A DNA stretch of 58,785 bases from Candidatus Gastranaerophilales bacterium (GCA_910588555.1 CAJUPC010000010.1:1-58785), one strand, 5' to 3'. Positions 7,600 to 16,978 are shown, numbered from the stretch's first letter. A program made the numbers and translations. The notes: a model not told the origin generated them from the letters alone.

Positions 7600-7702
7600 C
7601 TGTTATCCCTCTATAATTCTCCATTAATATTGTATTTTACATAAGCAAAAAAAACAAATTATTTTATTATCATTGTAACATCGCTTAATAAAATTGAGGG
7701 CA

Positions 7703-8422
7703 TTATTTACATATATAAAGATTTGCGGTTTTGTAATTTTTATTTCTTAATTTATTGAGTCTGTTTCTTATAAAATCTGCTTCTTTTGAAAATGGTTCAG
7801 CAGTTAAATATTTGACATAAAATCTTTGAGCCTGCGGAAGTTTACCGAGTTTTTCCAAACAAACTCCCATTCCTGCAAATGCACTTTTATAATCAGGATT
7901 GATTTTCTGTAGTTGAATAAGAATTTTGTATGCTTCTTTGTATCTTTCAAGTTTCATTAAAAGCGTAGATTTGTGCTCGTAAGCTTTTATAAACTCGGGA
8001 GAATTCTCTATTAGTTTTTGATAAATCATCAGGGATAAATCGTATTCTTCACATAGTTCGTGAGCTATGCCTAATTGCAGCACTGCTTGAGGGTTGTCGG
8101 GGTTTATTTGTATTGCGCGGATAAAGTTTTTTATTGCTCCGCATGGAATGCCTTCTAACAGGTGGCAAATGCCCAGTTCATAGAAAGCTTCGTAGTAATT
8201 TTCTTTTAATTCGGAGGCTGTTTCAAGATATTTTACTGCTTTTGCATATTGTTTTAAATTTTTATAACAAATACCAAGTTCAAAATAACTTTTGGCATTG
8301 TTTCTGTCAATAAGAATAGCGTTTAAGTAGTTTGATACTGCTTCTTTATATGAATTTTCAAGCATTAAAGCGTTTGCTTTTTCGTAAAATTTTTCGACTG
8401 TTATAGTTGTATTAGTACTCAA
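7703..8422 (-). CDS. TPR-repeat protein
   Basis: About 239 aa made almost wholly of tetratricopeptide repeats, for example AKSYFELGICYKNLKQYAKA, AFYELGICHLLEGIPCGAIK and AVLQLGIAHELCEEYDLSLM, roughly six units at 34-residue spacing, ending in a basic tail. There is no signal peptide, so it is cytoplasmic and probably a scaffold. The start is uncertain: GGAGG at 8429-8433 sits 6 bases before a TTG at 8422, which I prefer. In-frame ATGs at 8428 and 8437 are respectively too close to the SD and lacking one. The gene is divergent from the TolC-like operon. Confidence 0.75.
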   Translation of the reverse strand: MSTNTTITVEKFYEKANALMLENSYKEAVSNYLNAILIDRNNAKSYFELGICYKNLKQYAKAVKYLETASELKENYYEAFYELGICHLLEGIPCGAIKNFIRAIQINPDNPQAVLQLGIAHELCEEYDLSLMIYQKLIENSPEFIKAYEHKSTLLMKLERYKEAYKILIQLQKINPDYKSAFAGMGVCLEKLGKLPQAQRFYVKYLTAEPFSKEADFIRNRLNKLRNKNYKTANLYICK

Positions 8423-8535
8423 TTTCATCCTCCGCATTCTATAATAGATTTTTTTTAAATTTTGCAGAACATACGTTTGATGTATAACTTAATCAATCAT
8501 TGGATTTATTATTTTTGTTGTGTTATAAAATTGTT

Positions 8536-9348
8536 ATGAAAAAGTATTTGGTTTGGTTATTAATATTAGCCGGAGTGCCTGCGTTTGCAGATGAAATTAA
8601 TCTTCGCGGTGTTGAAAAACAGACTGTTCAGCTTGCTAAACCCGAAGTGAAGGCTAAAGAGTCACTTCTTATTAATGATGAACAGGTTTTGGCAGAACTT
8701 GTTGCACTTCAAAAAGAAAAGGATTTGGAAGATATTGAAAACCTTTGGAAAGGTACTGTTGAAAACAATCAGGTAATCGGATTTGCGTTGAAAAAACTTG
8801 CAACCCCTGAAAGCCAGCGCAGAATTCATTCTTCACTTATGGCAAAAACTTTGTCAGCTGTTGTTGCGGGAGCTTCTTTTGCACCGTCATTAATAGGGGC
8901 TGATTATCTTGCACAGTCAACAGCTTTTGCTGCGGGACGTCTGGCTCAAAATCTTATCAATCGCAAGAATATGCCGACGGAAATTCCGCTAACCGATACC
9001 GAACTAATTGAACTTGCAGGACTTGTCGAGAACTTGCAGGATAAAATTATTACTGCATATTACAATTATAAAAGTGCACTTTCTCAGTTGAAAGAAACAC
9101 GACAAAGATTGCTTCTTTACAACAAAAATTATGCTAATGCGCTTGATGATGAAGACTTAATGGAAATTGCGATTTCTTCATCGCTTTACGATAATATGCG
9201 TATTGAAGAATTTTATTATATGGAAAATGCGAAGAAATACCACCTTGAACTTCAACGACTTGCAGGTAAAAAAGTTGTAGACAAGTTGAATTTGTATCAG
9301 TTTAATTTCAATTCGACACTTTTAGGCGAGAAAGGAGCTGTGAAATAA
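8536..9348 (+). CDS. Secreted TolC-like helical protein, first of tandem paralogues
   Basis: 270 aa from the ATG at 8536, which opens a clear signal peptide (MKKYLVWLLILAGVPAFADE). The mature part is helical with a central Ala/Gly-rich stretch (LSAVVAGASFAPSLIGADYL). The C-terminal half (IITAYYNYKSALSQLKETRQ...YHLELQRLAG) has the heptad pattern of TolC-type outer-membrane efflux helices. The protein is only half TolC size and has no visible beta-barrel segment. It shares block order with the next gene, so the two are paralogues. No SD is visible; TATAAA (8524-8529) lies 6 bases before the ATG, suggesting a leaderless mRNA. Its stop overlaps the next ATG (TAATG). Confidence 0.6.
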   Translation: MKKYLVWLLILAGVPAFADEINLRGVEKQTVQLAKPEVKAKESLLINDEQVLAELVALQKEKDLEDIENLWKGTVENNQVIGFALKKLATPESQRRIHSSLMAKTLSAVVAGASFAPSLIGADYLAQSTAFAAGRLAQNLINRKNMPTEIPLTDTELIELAGLVENLQDKIITAYYNYKSALSQLKETRQRLLLYNKNYANALDDEDLMEIAISSSLYDNMRIEEFYYMENAKKYHLELQRLAGKKVVDKLNLYQFNFNSTLLGEKGAVK

Positions 9349-10235
9349 TGAAAAAATCTTTATTTGTATTAATATCAGCTCTTATTTTTGCATTGCCTGT
9401 TGCAGCAGTATCTTACGAAGATTTGAATGCACCGAAGCCGCCTGCATACCGCACAGGTTTGTCTGAGCAGCCCGAAAAAGAGTATATGGAAGCTAAGGCG
9501 CAAAATAAAGTTCATCAGGAATATGCAAAAAAGGAAGCTGAAAAGTTTGATGTAAATGATTTGACCTTTGCTGATTTGAGTATTAAACAAATATCAAGAG
9601 AAGTTGCTGCGGATTTGGAGCTTGACCAGGAAGAAATGGTCGGAGATTTATCTGTATTATGGCAGGGTGCTGCTTCGCAAAGTGATACGATTAATTTTGC
9701 ATTGTATAAACTTTCAAATCCTGATGAAGATAAACCTGATGAAAAGTCGGTAAAAAAAGTTCTCGGAACCATCGCGAGTATGTCCACTCTTGTCGGTGCG
9801 GGCATGGGCAATCCTTTGCTTGCAACGGGGTCTATTCTGAGCGGTAATATTCTTGGGATTATGTCACAGGATACTAAAGCTTTGAATTACAAATACACAA
9901 AGGTTACAGACGCTGATATGATTATTCTTGTCAGAAAAGTTGAGGACCTTCAACAGAGAACCGTTGATTTGTATTACAACTATATGACGGCTCGCAAGAA
10001 ATTGAGAATGCTTGATAAGATTACCGAAGAAAGAAAGAAAAATTATAATAGAGCACAAGACATGTCACGCGAATTGATTTTGATTACCGACGCGTATTAC
10101 AGAACATCTCTTGACAACAGAATGAAAGCGCGTTCCGATTACTACGCAAGCCGTGCAGCTTTGGAACAATTTGTAGGAAACGAAGTTTTTGCACAGTTTG
10201 AACAGGATTTGAAAAAACGGGAAAGCAAAAGTTAA
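9348..10235 (+). CDS. Secreted TolC-like helical protein, second of tandem paralogues
   Basis: 295 aa with signal peptide MKKSLFVLISALIFALPVAA. It aligns by eye with the preceding protein: DLSVLWQGAASQSDTINFAL versus DIENLWKGTVENNQVIGFAL, then a Gly-rich hydrophobic stretch (STLVGAGMGNPLLATGSILS), then long helices (VEDLQQRTVDLYYNYMTARK ... DYYASRAALEQFVG). These helices resemble the coiled-coil hairpins of TolC-family proteins. It is translationally coupled at both ends by TAATG overlaps. It is probably a periplasmic or outer-membrane partner of its paralogue; no transporter gene is adjacent. Confidence 0.6.
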   Translation: MKKSLFVLISALIFALPVAAVSYEDLNAPKPPAYRTGLSEQPEKEYMEAKAQNKVHQEYAKKEAEKFDVNDLTFADLSIKQISREVAADLELDQEEMVGDLSVLWQGAASQSDTINFALYKLSNPDEDKPDEKSVKKVLGTIASMSTLVGAGMGNPLLATGSILSGNILGIMSQDTKALNYKYTKVTDADMIILVRKVEDLQQRTVDLYYNYMTARKKLRMLDKITEERKKNYNRAQDMSRELILITDAYYRTSLDNRMKARSDYYASRAALEQFVGNEVFAQFEQDLKKRESKS

Positions 10236-10888
10236 TGTTATTTATTCCTTACGAAGTAAAAACCGGTAAAGAAAATATGCAAATTGACAGTGATTTGCTC
10301 GACAATGCTATAGAAAATCAGAGTAAGGAACCTGTTTTCAGACTTTACGGCTGGTCTCCAGCCTGTGTGTCTTTAGGAAGAAATCAAAAAGATGATTTTG
10401 TTGATGAAGAATTTTTGAAAGATAATAATATTGATTTGGTCAGACGCTTGACGGGAGGACGTGCACTTTTGCATGCTGATGAAATTACATACAGTTTCGT
10501 TTGTCCTGTTTCGTATTTGAGAAACGGTGAAAATGTTGTAGATTCATACAAGGAAATTTCACAAATTCTTATTGATGCTTTTAAAAAGATTGGTATAGAG
10601 CTTAATTTTGGCGGAGAAAAAAAATACAAAGGGCATAAAGATTACTGTATGCTTGTTTCAACAGGTGCGGATTTGTGTTATGAGGGAAGAAAGTTAATAG
10701 GTTCGGCGCAGTTTCGTAAAGAAGGATTTATATTACAGCACGGTTCTATTTTATATGATTATGACCACGAACTTTTGGAAAAGGTTTTTAAAGAACAGGT
10801 TGATACATCCTCTATAATCACGGTCAGAGAGATTAATCCCGATATTTCAAAAAAAGATATTATTAATTTGTTAAGTAATGTTAAGTAA
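10235..10888 (+). CDS. Lipoate-protein ligase A family protein
   Basis: 217 aa. It shows the biotin/lipoate ligase (BPL_LplA_LipB) signature in order: FRLYGWSPACVSLGRNQ, then the binding-loop motif RRLTGGRALLHADEITYSF, then GRKLIGSAQFRK with the conserved Lys, and QHGSILYDYD. It attaches or transfers lipoate or octanoate to lipoyl domains. It is somewhat short at the N-terminus, lacking the usual long MALDEALL helix, though IDSDLLDNAIE takes that place. Its ATG overlaps the stop of the preceding secreted protein. The coupling to two secreted helical proteins is unexplained, since its substrate proteins should be cytoplasmic. Confidence 0.8.
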   Translation: MLFIPYEVKTGKENMQIDSDLLDNAIENQSKEPVFRLYGWSPACVSLGRNQKDDFVDEEFLKDNNIDLVRRLTGGRALLHADEITYSFVCPVSYLRNGENVVDSYKEISQILIDAFKKIGIELNFGGEKKYKGHKDYCMLVSTGADLCYEGRKLIGSAQFRKEGFILQHGSILYDYDHELLEKVFKEQVDTSSIITVREINPDISKKDIINLLSNVK

Positions 10889-10966
10889 TTAGGATAGCAA
10901 AAAGCAATTTTGTTTTGTGGAAATCCTTTATATAAATACGGGGAACAAATTAAGGGGAAATCAATC

Positions 10967-12361
10967 ATGATGGACTATGGTATTTATAATAACAGATTGT
11001 TTAATACACCTGCGCCGATTGGTTACGGGGTAACAACACCTCAAGACTTATCTTCTTATTTTGCTATGGGTGACCGCTTCTATACTACCAATTTCGGTAT
11101 GTCAACTCAATACGGTATTTTTAACGGCGGTTACGATCCTTTGGTTTATAAAATCGCACAAAATCCGGGTTATTATGCATCTACAAACCCGATGTTAATC
11201 GGTTTGACAGGTAATACTCCTATTCAAGGAACATCTTTTTTAGATGGTATCGCGGCTGACAGACTTGCAAAACAAGCACCGCAAATTCTTGCGGCTCTTG
11301 AAAATCAGCTTCAACAAGGACTTGACTCAGATAAATTGACAGATGAACAAAAACAAAAAGTTCAAGAAAAATTGAACGAAGTTAAAGAACTTGTAGAAAA
11401 ATTCAAAACAGCACTTAATAATCCTAATGTCAGTGCACAAGAACTTTATGCTCTTGAAGAAGCAATGCACAAATTGAAAGCAGAAGTAGGACAACTTGGT
11501 CAAGAATTGGCTGCTGCACTTCAATCATCATCTGCTCAAGCTTCTCAAAATACAGAAAATGATGAAAACCCTTCTGAAGTTCAAGCTCAAGTTACTGCAG
11601 ATGACAAGAATATTCCCGAATCAGTACTTGAAAGTTACTGCCACGGTGTAGAAGCTTGTATTGCAGGAGCAGGTACAGATGAAGATACATTGAGAACAGA
11701 ATTACAAAAATTGAATAAAGATAATGTTGTTGAAGTTATCAAACACTGGGAAGAAACCAGAGGCAAACATTCTGAAAACGAAGGTATGATTGCAAGAATT
11801 CTTAAAGACTTGAACGACGGTGAACAAAAAGAAATGGTACCTTTTATCCGTGACGCTTTTGTTGCTCGCGCAGAAGAACTTGGTATCTATAATGAAATTA
11901 AAAAAGAAGTTGCGGCAGTAAATCAGGAATTGTTGGAAGAACGTACATTCTGGGGTTTTAACTGGCTTGGCGGACAGGATGATGATGTAATCAAAAATAA
12001 CTTAATGGCTATTTATGACAAAATCGTTGCAAAAGAAGCTAACAATGCTGCTGAAGTAAAACAAAAAGAAGATGATAAAAAAGCAGAAGCTGAGGCTGAA
12101 AAAGTTGAAGCAGAAAAGAAAGAAGCAAACAAAGCTCAAGAAGCTAAAGACCTGTTCTTAAATGATATGCGTGAAATCTTGGGCGATGACAAAGCTGAAA
12201 TTTCTGATAAAGTTCAATATAAAGACGGTAAATTTACAATCAGAATTATGGGTGAAGATTATTTCGGCAAAGATTACAACGCTCTTGCAAAAGCAATTAA
12301 AGATGCCGGTTTTGAACCCGAACAGTATTTGAAAAAACAGCCTTTAAAAGTGGCTGCATAA
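10967..12361 (+). CDS. Large hypothetical protein with annexin-like motif
   Basis: 464 aa from the ATG at 10967 (or 10970), with AGGGGA 8 bases upstream. The first 95 residues are Tyr/Gly/Asn-rich (IYNNRLFNTPAPIGYG...), without a signal peptide. Residues about 95-190 are coiled coil. At 234-242 a GAGTDEDTL motif is followed by a helical unit with the order of an annexin repeat (VVEVIKHWEE ... SENEGMIARILKDLNDGE). There follow a Trp-rich FWGFNWLGGQ, a K/E/A coiled coil and a small C-terminal domain (DYFGKDYNALAKAIKDAGFE). I recognise no family with confidence. Calcium or membrane binding is inference from one motif. A strong terminator follows. Confidence 0.6.
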   Translation: MMDYGIYNNRLFNTPAPIGYGVTTPQDLSSYFAMGDRFYTTNFGMSTQYGIFNGGYDPLVYKIAQNPGYYASTNPMLIGLTGNTPIQGTSFLDGIAADRLAKQAPQILAALENQLQQGLDSDKLTDEQKQKVQEKLNEVKELVEKFKTALNNPNVSAQELYALEEAMHKLKAEVGQLGQELAAALQSSSAQASQNTENDENPSEVQAQVTADDKNIPESVLESYCHGVEACIAGAGTDEDTLRTELQKLNKDNVVEVIKHWEETRGKHSENEGMIARILKDLNDGEQKEMVPFIRDAFVARAEELGIYNEIKKEVAAVNQELLEERTFWGFNWLGGQDDDVIKNNLMAIYDKIVAKEANNAAEVKQKEDDKKAEAEAEKVEAEKKEANKAQEAKDLFLNDMREILGDDKAEISDKVQYKDGKFTIRIMGEDYFGKDYNALAKAIKDAGFEPEQYLKKQPLKVAA

Positions 12362-12440
12362 TAAAAAGATTTAAGTGATTCCTCATATTGGTAAAAGTCG
12401 GAAAGAGAAACGACTATAGGTTAGTAGTAGAAGTGAAGAA

Positions 12441-12470
12441 AAAGGCTCCTTAGAGAGCCTTTGTTTTTTT
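12441..12470 (+). terminator. Terminator of the 10967-12361 gene
   Basis: AAAGGCTC / GAGCCTTT with a 6-nt loop, then GTTTTTTT. It overlaps the ispD stop from the other side. Confidence 0.85.
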
Positions 12471-13119
12471 ATAAATATGTTTTTGCAACATCAATATCAT
12501 TTTGGGTTGTGATTTTGATGTTTTTATAGCTTCCATTTAATATATAAACATCATAGCCGAGTTCTTCAAGCATTCCTGCATCGTCTGTAAAGCTGTGTCC
12601 TGCAAGCTTTTCATGTGCTCTTTTTATCAGGTTATATTCAAAAGCCTGCGGGGTTTGGGTGTTGTAAAGTTTTGAGCGGTCAATTGTTCTGATAATTTTT
12701 CCGTCAACAACTTCTTTTATTGTATCGATTGTTTTTGTGGCAGCTGTCAGTGCTTTTTTGTCTTTAACCATTTCAATAGCAGAATTAATCAAATCTGTTG
12801 TAATCATCGGGCGTGCACCGTCGTGAATTAAAACATAATCGCATTCTGCGGATTTTAGGCCGTTAAATACTGAAGCCTGACGGGTTTCACCGCCCTCAAT
12901 TATTCGGACTTTTTTATAATCTTTAAAAATATTTTTCAATTCATCAACAATCGTTATGTTTGCGCAGATTATGATTTCATCGACATTTGAAGCTTCAAAG
13001 GCGTCAATTGTATATTTTATAACCTCTTTGCCGTTAATTTTTTCAAGAAGTTTATTTTTATTGCCGAAACGGGATGATGTTCCGCCTGCGGGAATTATTG
13101 CATTTATTTTGCTATTCAT
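12469..13119 (-). CDS. ispD: 2-C-methyl-D-erythritol 4-phosphate cytidylyltransferase
   Basis: 216 aa, slightly short for IspD (about 230). The nucleotide-binding start INAIIPAGGTSSRFGNKNK carries the PAGGxxxR..xxxK pattern. Also present are EIIICA, QASVFNGLKSAECDYVLIHD with GARPMI, the TIKEVVDGKIIRTIDRSKLY block with QTPQAFEY, and FTDDAGMLEELG. It makes CDP-methylerythritol in the non-mevalonate isoprenoid pathway. It is the last gene of a five-gene minus-strand run and overlaps the thiL stop by 8 bases. Confidence 0.95.
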   Translation of the reverse strand: MNSKINAIIPAGGTSSRFGNKNKLLEKINGKEVIKYTIDAFEASNVDEIIICANITIVDELKNIFKDYKKVRIIEGGETRQASVFNGLKSAECDYVLIHDGARPMITTDLINSAIEMVKDKKALTAATKTIDTIKEVVDGKIIRTIDRSKLYNTQTPQAFEYNLIKRAHEKLAGHSFTDDAGMLEELGYDVYILNGSYKNIKITTQNDIDVAKTYL

Positions 13120-14005
13120 TTTTTACCTCAAAATGGTTGTATAATTTGTCGTCTATGTTTGAGCAGAATTTTCCGTCTAACTCAATGCCTGTTTTGCCTT
13201 TTTTAACCTCGCCGATTATCTGATAAGCCAATTTTTCGGCGATATCTTCAGGAACGGCAGCAACGAGATGATAATCCTCTCCACCGTATAAAACCGTGTT
13301 CATATCAACATCAGGGTCATGCGGAATTTTTGAAGTTTCAATACAAATTGTTACGCCGCTTTGTTGTGCAATTTGCATTAATGCATCAGCAAGCCCGTCG
13401 GATGTATCCATCATTGCATAATCACAATTAATACTTTCGGCAATCCGGCGTGAAAATTCTCTTTGTGCAACAGGCATGAGGTGTGCATTAATGAATTTTT
13501 CGGGTTTGTTTTCATTCTTTAGTAAAAGCTGTAAACCTTTTGCACTGCTGCCGTGTTCACCCGAAACTATTATTTTGTAATTAGGTTTAGCACTGCTTCT
13601 TGTTGCTATTTGACGATTTTTAGTGTCGCCGATTGCAGTAACGGATATGTATAGTTTGTCGCTTCCCGTCAAATCTCCGCCGACGATTTCAACATCTCGA
13701 CAAGCTTCTTTTGCCCCCTCATAAAATTCTTTTACAAAAGTTTCATCAATATAGTTCGGCAAAGATAATGCTATCGTTAGATATTTTGGCTCAGCACCCG
13801 AAGCGCATACATCGCTGATGTTTACCATTGCTGATTTGTAACCCAGTTGATAAGGGGTTGTAAAATCAAGTTTGAAATGCACATCTTCCACAAGACTGTC
13901 TTGCGTTACGACTATTCCCAAATCCGATAAATAAGCACAATCATCACCGATATATTTTGAATTCAGTGTTGATGTGATTATTTTGATTAATTCTTTTTCT
14001 TTCAT
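13112..14005 (-). CDS. thiL: Thiamine-monophosphate kinase
   Basis: 297 aa of the PurM/ThiL fold. Visible are IGDDCAYL (ATP/Mg-binding IGDDAA type), TQDSLVEDVHF, the Asp-rich MVNISDVCASGAEPKYLTIA, EIVGGDLTGS and DTSDGLADALMQIAQ with the C-terminal GGEDYHLV. It phosphorylates thiamine monophosphate to the diphosphate cofactor. Its ATG overlaps the stop of the GGDEF gene (TAATG), so translation is coupled. Confidence 0.95.
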   Translation of the reverse strand: MKEKELIKIITSTLNSKYIGDDCAYLSDLGIVVTQDSLVEDVHFKLDFTTPYQLGYKSAMVNISDVCASGAEPKYLTIALSLPNYIDETFVKEFYEGAKEACRDVEIVGGDLTGSDKLYISVTAIGDTKNRQIATRSSAKPNYKIIVSGEHGSSAKGLQLLLKNENKPEKFINAHLMPVAQREFSRRIAESINCDYAMMDTSDGLADALMQIAQQSGVTICIETSKIPHDPDVDMNTVLYGGEDYHLVAAVPEDIAEKLAYQIIGEVKKGKTGIELDGKFCSNIDDKLYNHFEVKNE

Positions 14006-15912
14006 TAGCCGTCAATATCTATAAGTGTAACAAATTCTTGAACAAGCGCAGAATTCCATTTTTTGCCCGCATCCTGTTTTATAATTTCTATTGCCTGTTT
14101 TGGAGTAAGTTCTGCTCTGTAAGTTCTTGGTTCTATAAGCGCATAATAAGCGTCTACAATCAGAATTATTTGAGAAGTCATCGGAATTTCTTCGCGTGCA
14201 ATTTTAGCGGGATATCCCGAACCGTCCCAGTTTTCATGGTGATGTTCGATTATAGGAATAATATCTTGAACAGCGGAAATTGGCTGGAGAATTTCTCTTG
14301 CTGCAATAATCGGGTGTTCTTTTATTTTGTTCCTTTCTTCTTCTGTCAGCGGAGTTGTTTTTTGCAGTAATTCCTGAGGAATAAGCAAGTTTCCTATATC
14401 ATACAAAAGAATAGCAATTCTGAGTTTGTCAATTTCGTCTTTTGGCAGGTCAAAACGCTTTGCAAGGCTTACGGCAAGCAAAACTTTAGATTTAATTGTT
14501 CCGTTATGATGAAGCGGATTGTAAGTCTGTGTGAGCATATCAGCAACTGTATAAAGTGCGTCTTTTTGTGTTTCGTTTTGCGGTGCTTGAAGTTTGGTTT
14601 TAAGATTTTCTGAAACATCTTCACCGATATGAATATTGTGTTTGTTCAAAATATCCATAAACGTGTTAATTGCAATTTCCTGCCAGCTTGTTTCGGAAAT
14701 GGGTTTAGCAAGAGTAACACGGTTCCTGCCGTTGCGTTTGGATTGATACATAGCCTGGTCGGTAAGTTCCAGAATATCTTCGATATTATCAGAATGTTCC
14801 AAAAATGTTGCAACACCGATACTTGCCGTAATATGGCCTATTGTATCAATTTTTTCATCTTCAAGAGCTTTTCTAATTCTTTCTGCGGCAATCATGGCTC
14901 CTTTTGAGTCAATGCCGGGGAGGATTACGTTAAATTCTTCGCCGCCCATTCTTGCTGCTGTATCAATTGAACGCGCATTTTTTTTCAGGACATTAGCAAC
15001 CGTTTTGATTGCTAAATCGCCGTATGCATGACCACGTTTGTCGTTAATTTCTTTCAGGTGGTCCAAATCCAATCCGATTATACTGAATGATTGTTTTTGG
15101 CGAAGTGCACGTGTAACTTCTTTTTTCAAGTATTCTTCAAAATATCTTCTGTTATATAATCCAGTCAGTCCGTCAGTTACTGCCTGAGCTTTAACTTCTT
15201 CAAACAAATCAGCTATTGTTATTGTCATTTCAATCTGCTGGGCAAAAATTGAAAGGAAGTCGGTTTCGCCTGCTGTCAGTTCTTTTCTGGATGAAAATAC
15301 ATTGAACCAGCCGTAATGGTTATTTCTTATAAATAGCGGAATATTAATTATGGCTTTGCTAGGGCTTCCGTCAACAACTTCTTTAATTATTCCGTCTGCG
15401 ACTTCGGGAAGCACGGATTTTAAAGTGCCGCCGATATCTGTTGTAATTTCAATTTGTTTGGATTTTGCGGTGTTTGCATAAATGCTTTTTTCGCTGTAAT
15501 TCAGTTTTCTGGTTTGAATCGGACCGTTAATAAGTTTATTTACGCGTTTGATTGAAACATCATTTGATTGTGCAAGTACGGTTAAATATATTTTTTCTTC
15601 ATTATCAGAAATTTCTTCGCATTTTTTTATGATGTTGCAGTGAAGATATCCTAGTTCGCCCTGAATGCTGTTTACGATTGTTTCAAGAACGCTTTGCAAC
15701 GGGCGTGACGCGTTCATCATATCCCAGATATGCTGCAATGTAAGCATTCTTTTGTTTGCTATATTGAGTTCTCTTGTGCGTTCTTCAATCTCGCGTTCCA
15801 GTTGAAGATTACGCTCATATATTTCAAGGTAGTCCTGTTTGCCGCTGTAAATCGTATTTTCTACCTCTGAAACTTTTCTATAAATCTCTTTTAGATTTTT
15901 GAAAAAACTCAT
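14005..15912 (-). CDS. GAF-GGDEF-HD-GYP c-di-GMP protein
   Basis: 635 aa from the ATG at 15912. Order: N-terminal coiled coil (to about 60), GAF-like sensor (about 65-230), diguanylate cyclase domain with signature ARMGGEEF and an inhibitory-site RSID five residues before it, then a C-terminal HD-GYP domain with HHENWDGSGYP. In the HD motif the sequence is LLYDIGNLLIP, so the first metal-binding His is Tyr and the usual Lys is Asn; the phosphodiesterase half may be inactive or altered. The start has no SD, but TATAAT ends exactly 6 bases before the ATG, consistent with a leaderless mRNA. A GTG 15 bases upstream is an alternative start. Confidence 0.88.
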   Translation of the reverse strand: MSFFKNLKEIYRKVSEVENTIYSGKQDYLEIYERNLQLEREIEERTRELNIANKRMLTLQHIWDMMNASRPLQSVLETIVNSIQGELGYLHCNIIKKCEEISDNEEKIYLTVLAQSNDVSIKRVNKLINGPIQTRKLNYSEKSIYANTAKSKQIEITTDIGGTLKSVLPEVADGIIKEVVDGSPSKAIINIPLFIRNNHYGWFNVFSSRKELTAGETDFLSIFAQQIEMTITIADLFEEVKAQAVTDGLTGLYNRRYFEEYLKKEVTRALRQKQSFSIIGLDLDHLKEINDKRGHAYGDLAIKTVANVLKKNARSIDTAARMGGEEFNVILPGIDSKGAMIAAERIRKALEDEKIDTIGHITASIGVATFLEHSDNIEDILELTDQAMYQSKRNGRNRVTLAKPISETSWQEIAINTFMDILNKHNIHIGEDVSENLKTKLQAPQNETQKDALYTVADMLTQTYNPLHHNGTIKSKVLLAVSLAKRFDLPKDEIDKLRIAILLYDIGNLLIPQELLQKTTPLTEEERNKIKEHPIIAAREILQPISAVQDIIPIIEHHHENWDGSGYPAKIAREEIPMTSQIILIVDAYYALIEPRTYRAELTPKQAIEIIKQDAGKKWNSALVQEFVTLIDIDG

Positions 15913-15919
15913 ATTTTTA

Positions 15920-16978
15920 TTATACACTATGGTTAGAATTTAGTAACAATTTGTTTACAATACTTATAACTTTTTCAGGGTTTGGATGTTTTACGCATTG
16001 TTCTGCTTCTGTATCGGTTAACGGACAGTTTTTGGCATGGCATGGCTGGCATTTTAAATTTCCGTCTATTGCGAAGTATTTTTCGTCATTTCCGAATGGC
16101 CCGTAAGTTGATTTTGGAGTACAGCAGAAAATAGAGATAACTGCTGGAATATTTGCTGCACGTGCAAGGTGGGCACTGCCTGAGTCAGGCGCAATAACAA
16201 TTTGTGCGCATGAAAATAATTCAATCAAATCTTTAACCCCTGTTTTGCCGGCAAGATTAAGGTGATTGTCGCCGCCTATATAAGAAATAAGTTCTTTGTC
16301 CTTTTCGGTTCCGGTAAAAATAAGTGAACATTTGTCTTGAATTGAGTTGACAACTGCTTTCCAATTATCTTTATCCCAGTGTTTCAATTTCCACGTTGTT
16401 GCCGGAGCAATTACAACAACGGGTTTTGATTTGTCCAAATCTTTTAAAAGTTCGTCAATTTTTGCTTTTGTTTCAGCTGAGGATGGCGGAAGTGTAAATT
16501 TAACTTTGTCTGTTCCATTGAGTTTTAAATGCTGAGCGTACTGCAGGTGTTGAAATACTGCGTGTGTTTGAAAATGCGGAGTCATTTGAAGTTCAAAAAT
16601 TTCGTTACAGCCGAATGCGGAAAATTCACGTCCCCAGCTGTTGCCGATTTTTCTTTTTGCACCGCAGAATATCATCCATAACATACTTTTAAATCTCATT
16701 TGAGTGTCAAGTGCAATGTCAAATTTTTCTTTACGTATCTTGTGTAAAATTTGCATAAACTCTATAAAATTTTTCAATGAAAATCCGCGTTTTTTCCATC
16801 TTTGAACGGGAATAAGAATGGCATTTTTGACGGCAGGATTGTTTTCGACAACGTCAATTCCTTTTTCAGAAACAAGCCAGGTTACTTCATAACCGTTGTC
16901 TTTGAGAACATTAGCAAGAGGAATATTAAAAATTACGTCGCCAAGCGAGGATAGTCTTACAAGAAGTGCTTTTTTCAT
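15920..16978 (-). CDS. Glycosyltransferase family 9 (heptosyltransferase-like)
   Basis: 352 aa, typical for GT9 LPS heptosyltransferases. The start LVRLSSLGDVIFNIPLANVL is the family hallmark. Further motifs are APATTWKLKHWDKDNW and the C-terminal PDSGSAHLARAANIPAV with STYGPFG. It transfers heptose from an ADP-heptose donor to lipid A core; rfaE2 at 46891 supplies the matching donor pathway. The C-terminus has a Cys cluster (CQPCHAKNCP), common in this family. It overlaps the ROK kinase stop by one base (TAATG). Confidence 0.9.
   Translation of the reverse strand: MKKALLVRLSSLGDVIFNIPLANVLKDNGYEVTWLVSEKGIDVVENNPAVKNAILIPVQRWKKRGFSLKNFIEFMQILHKIRKEKFDIALDTQMRFKSMLWMIFCGAKRKIGNSWGREFSAFGCNEIFELQMTPHFQTHAVFQHLQYAQHLKLNGTDKVKFTLPPSSAETKAKIDELLKDLDKSKPVVVIAPATTWKLKHWDKDNWKAVVNSIQDKCSLIFTGTEKDKELISYIGGDNHLNLAGKTGVKDLIELFSCAQIVIAPDSGSAHLARAANIPAVISIFCCTPKSTYGPFGNDEKYFAIDGNLKCQPCHAKNCPLTDTEAEQCVKHPNPEKVISIVNKLLLNSNHSV

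Noticed and set aside
12362..12440. Short hairpin (AGTCG/CGACT) in the 3' region after the large unknown gene, considered as a small RNA or riboswitch
   Set aside because: The stem is only 5 bp with no known motif; the following terminator explains the region.
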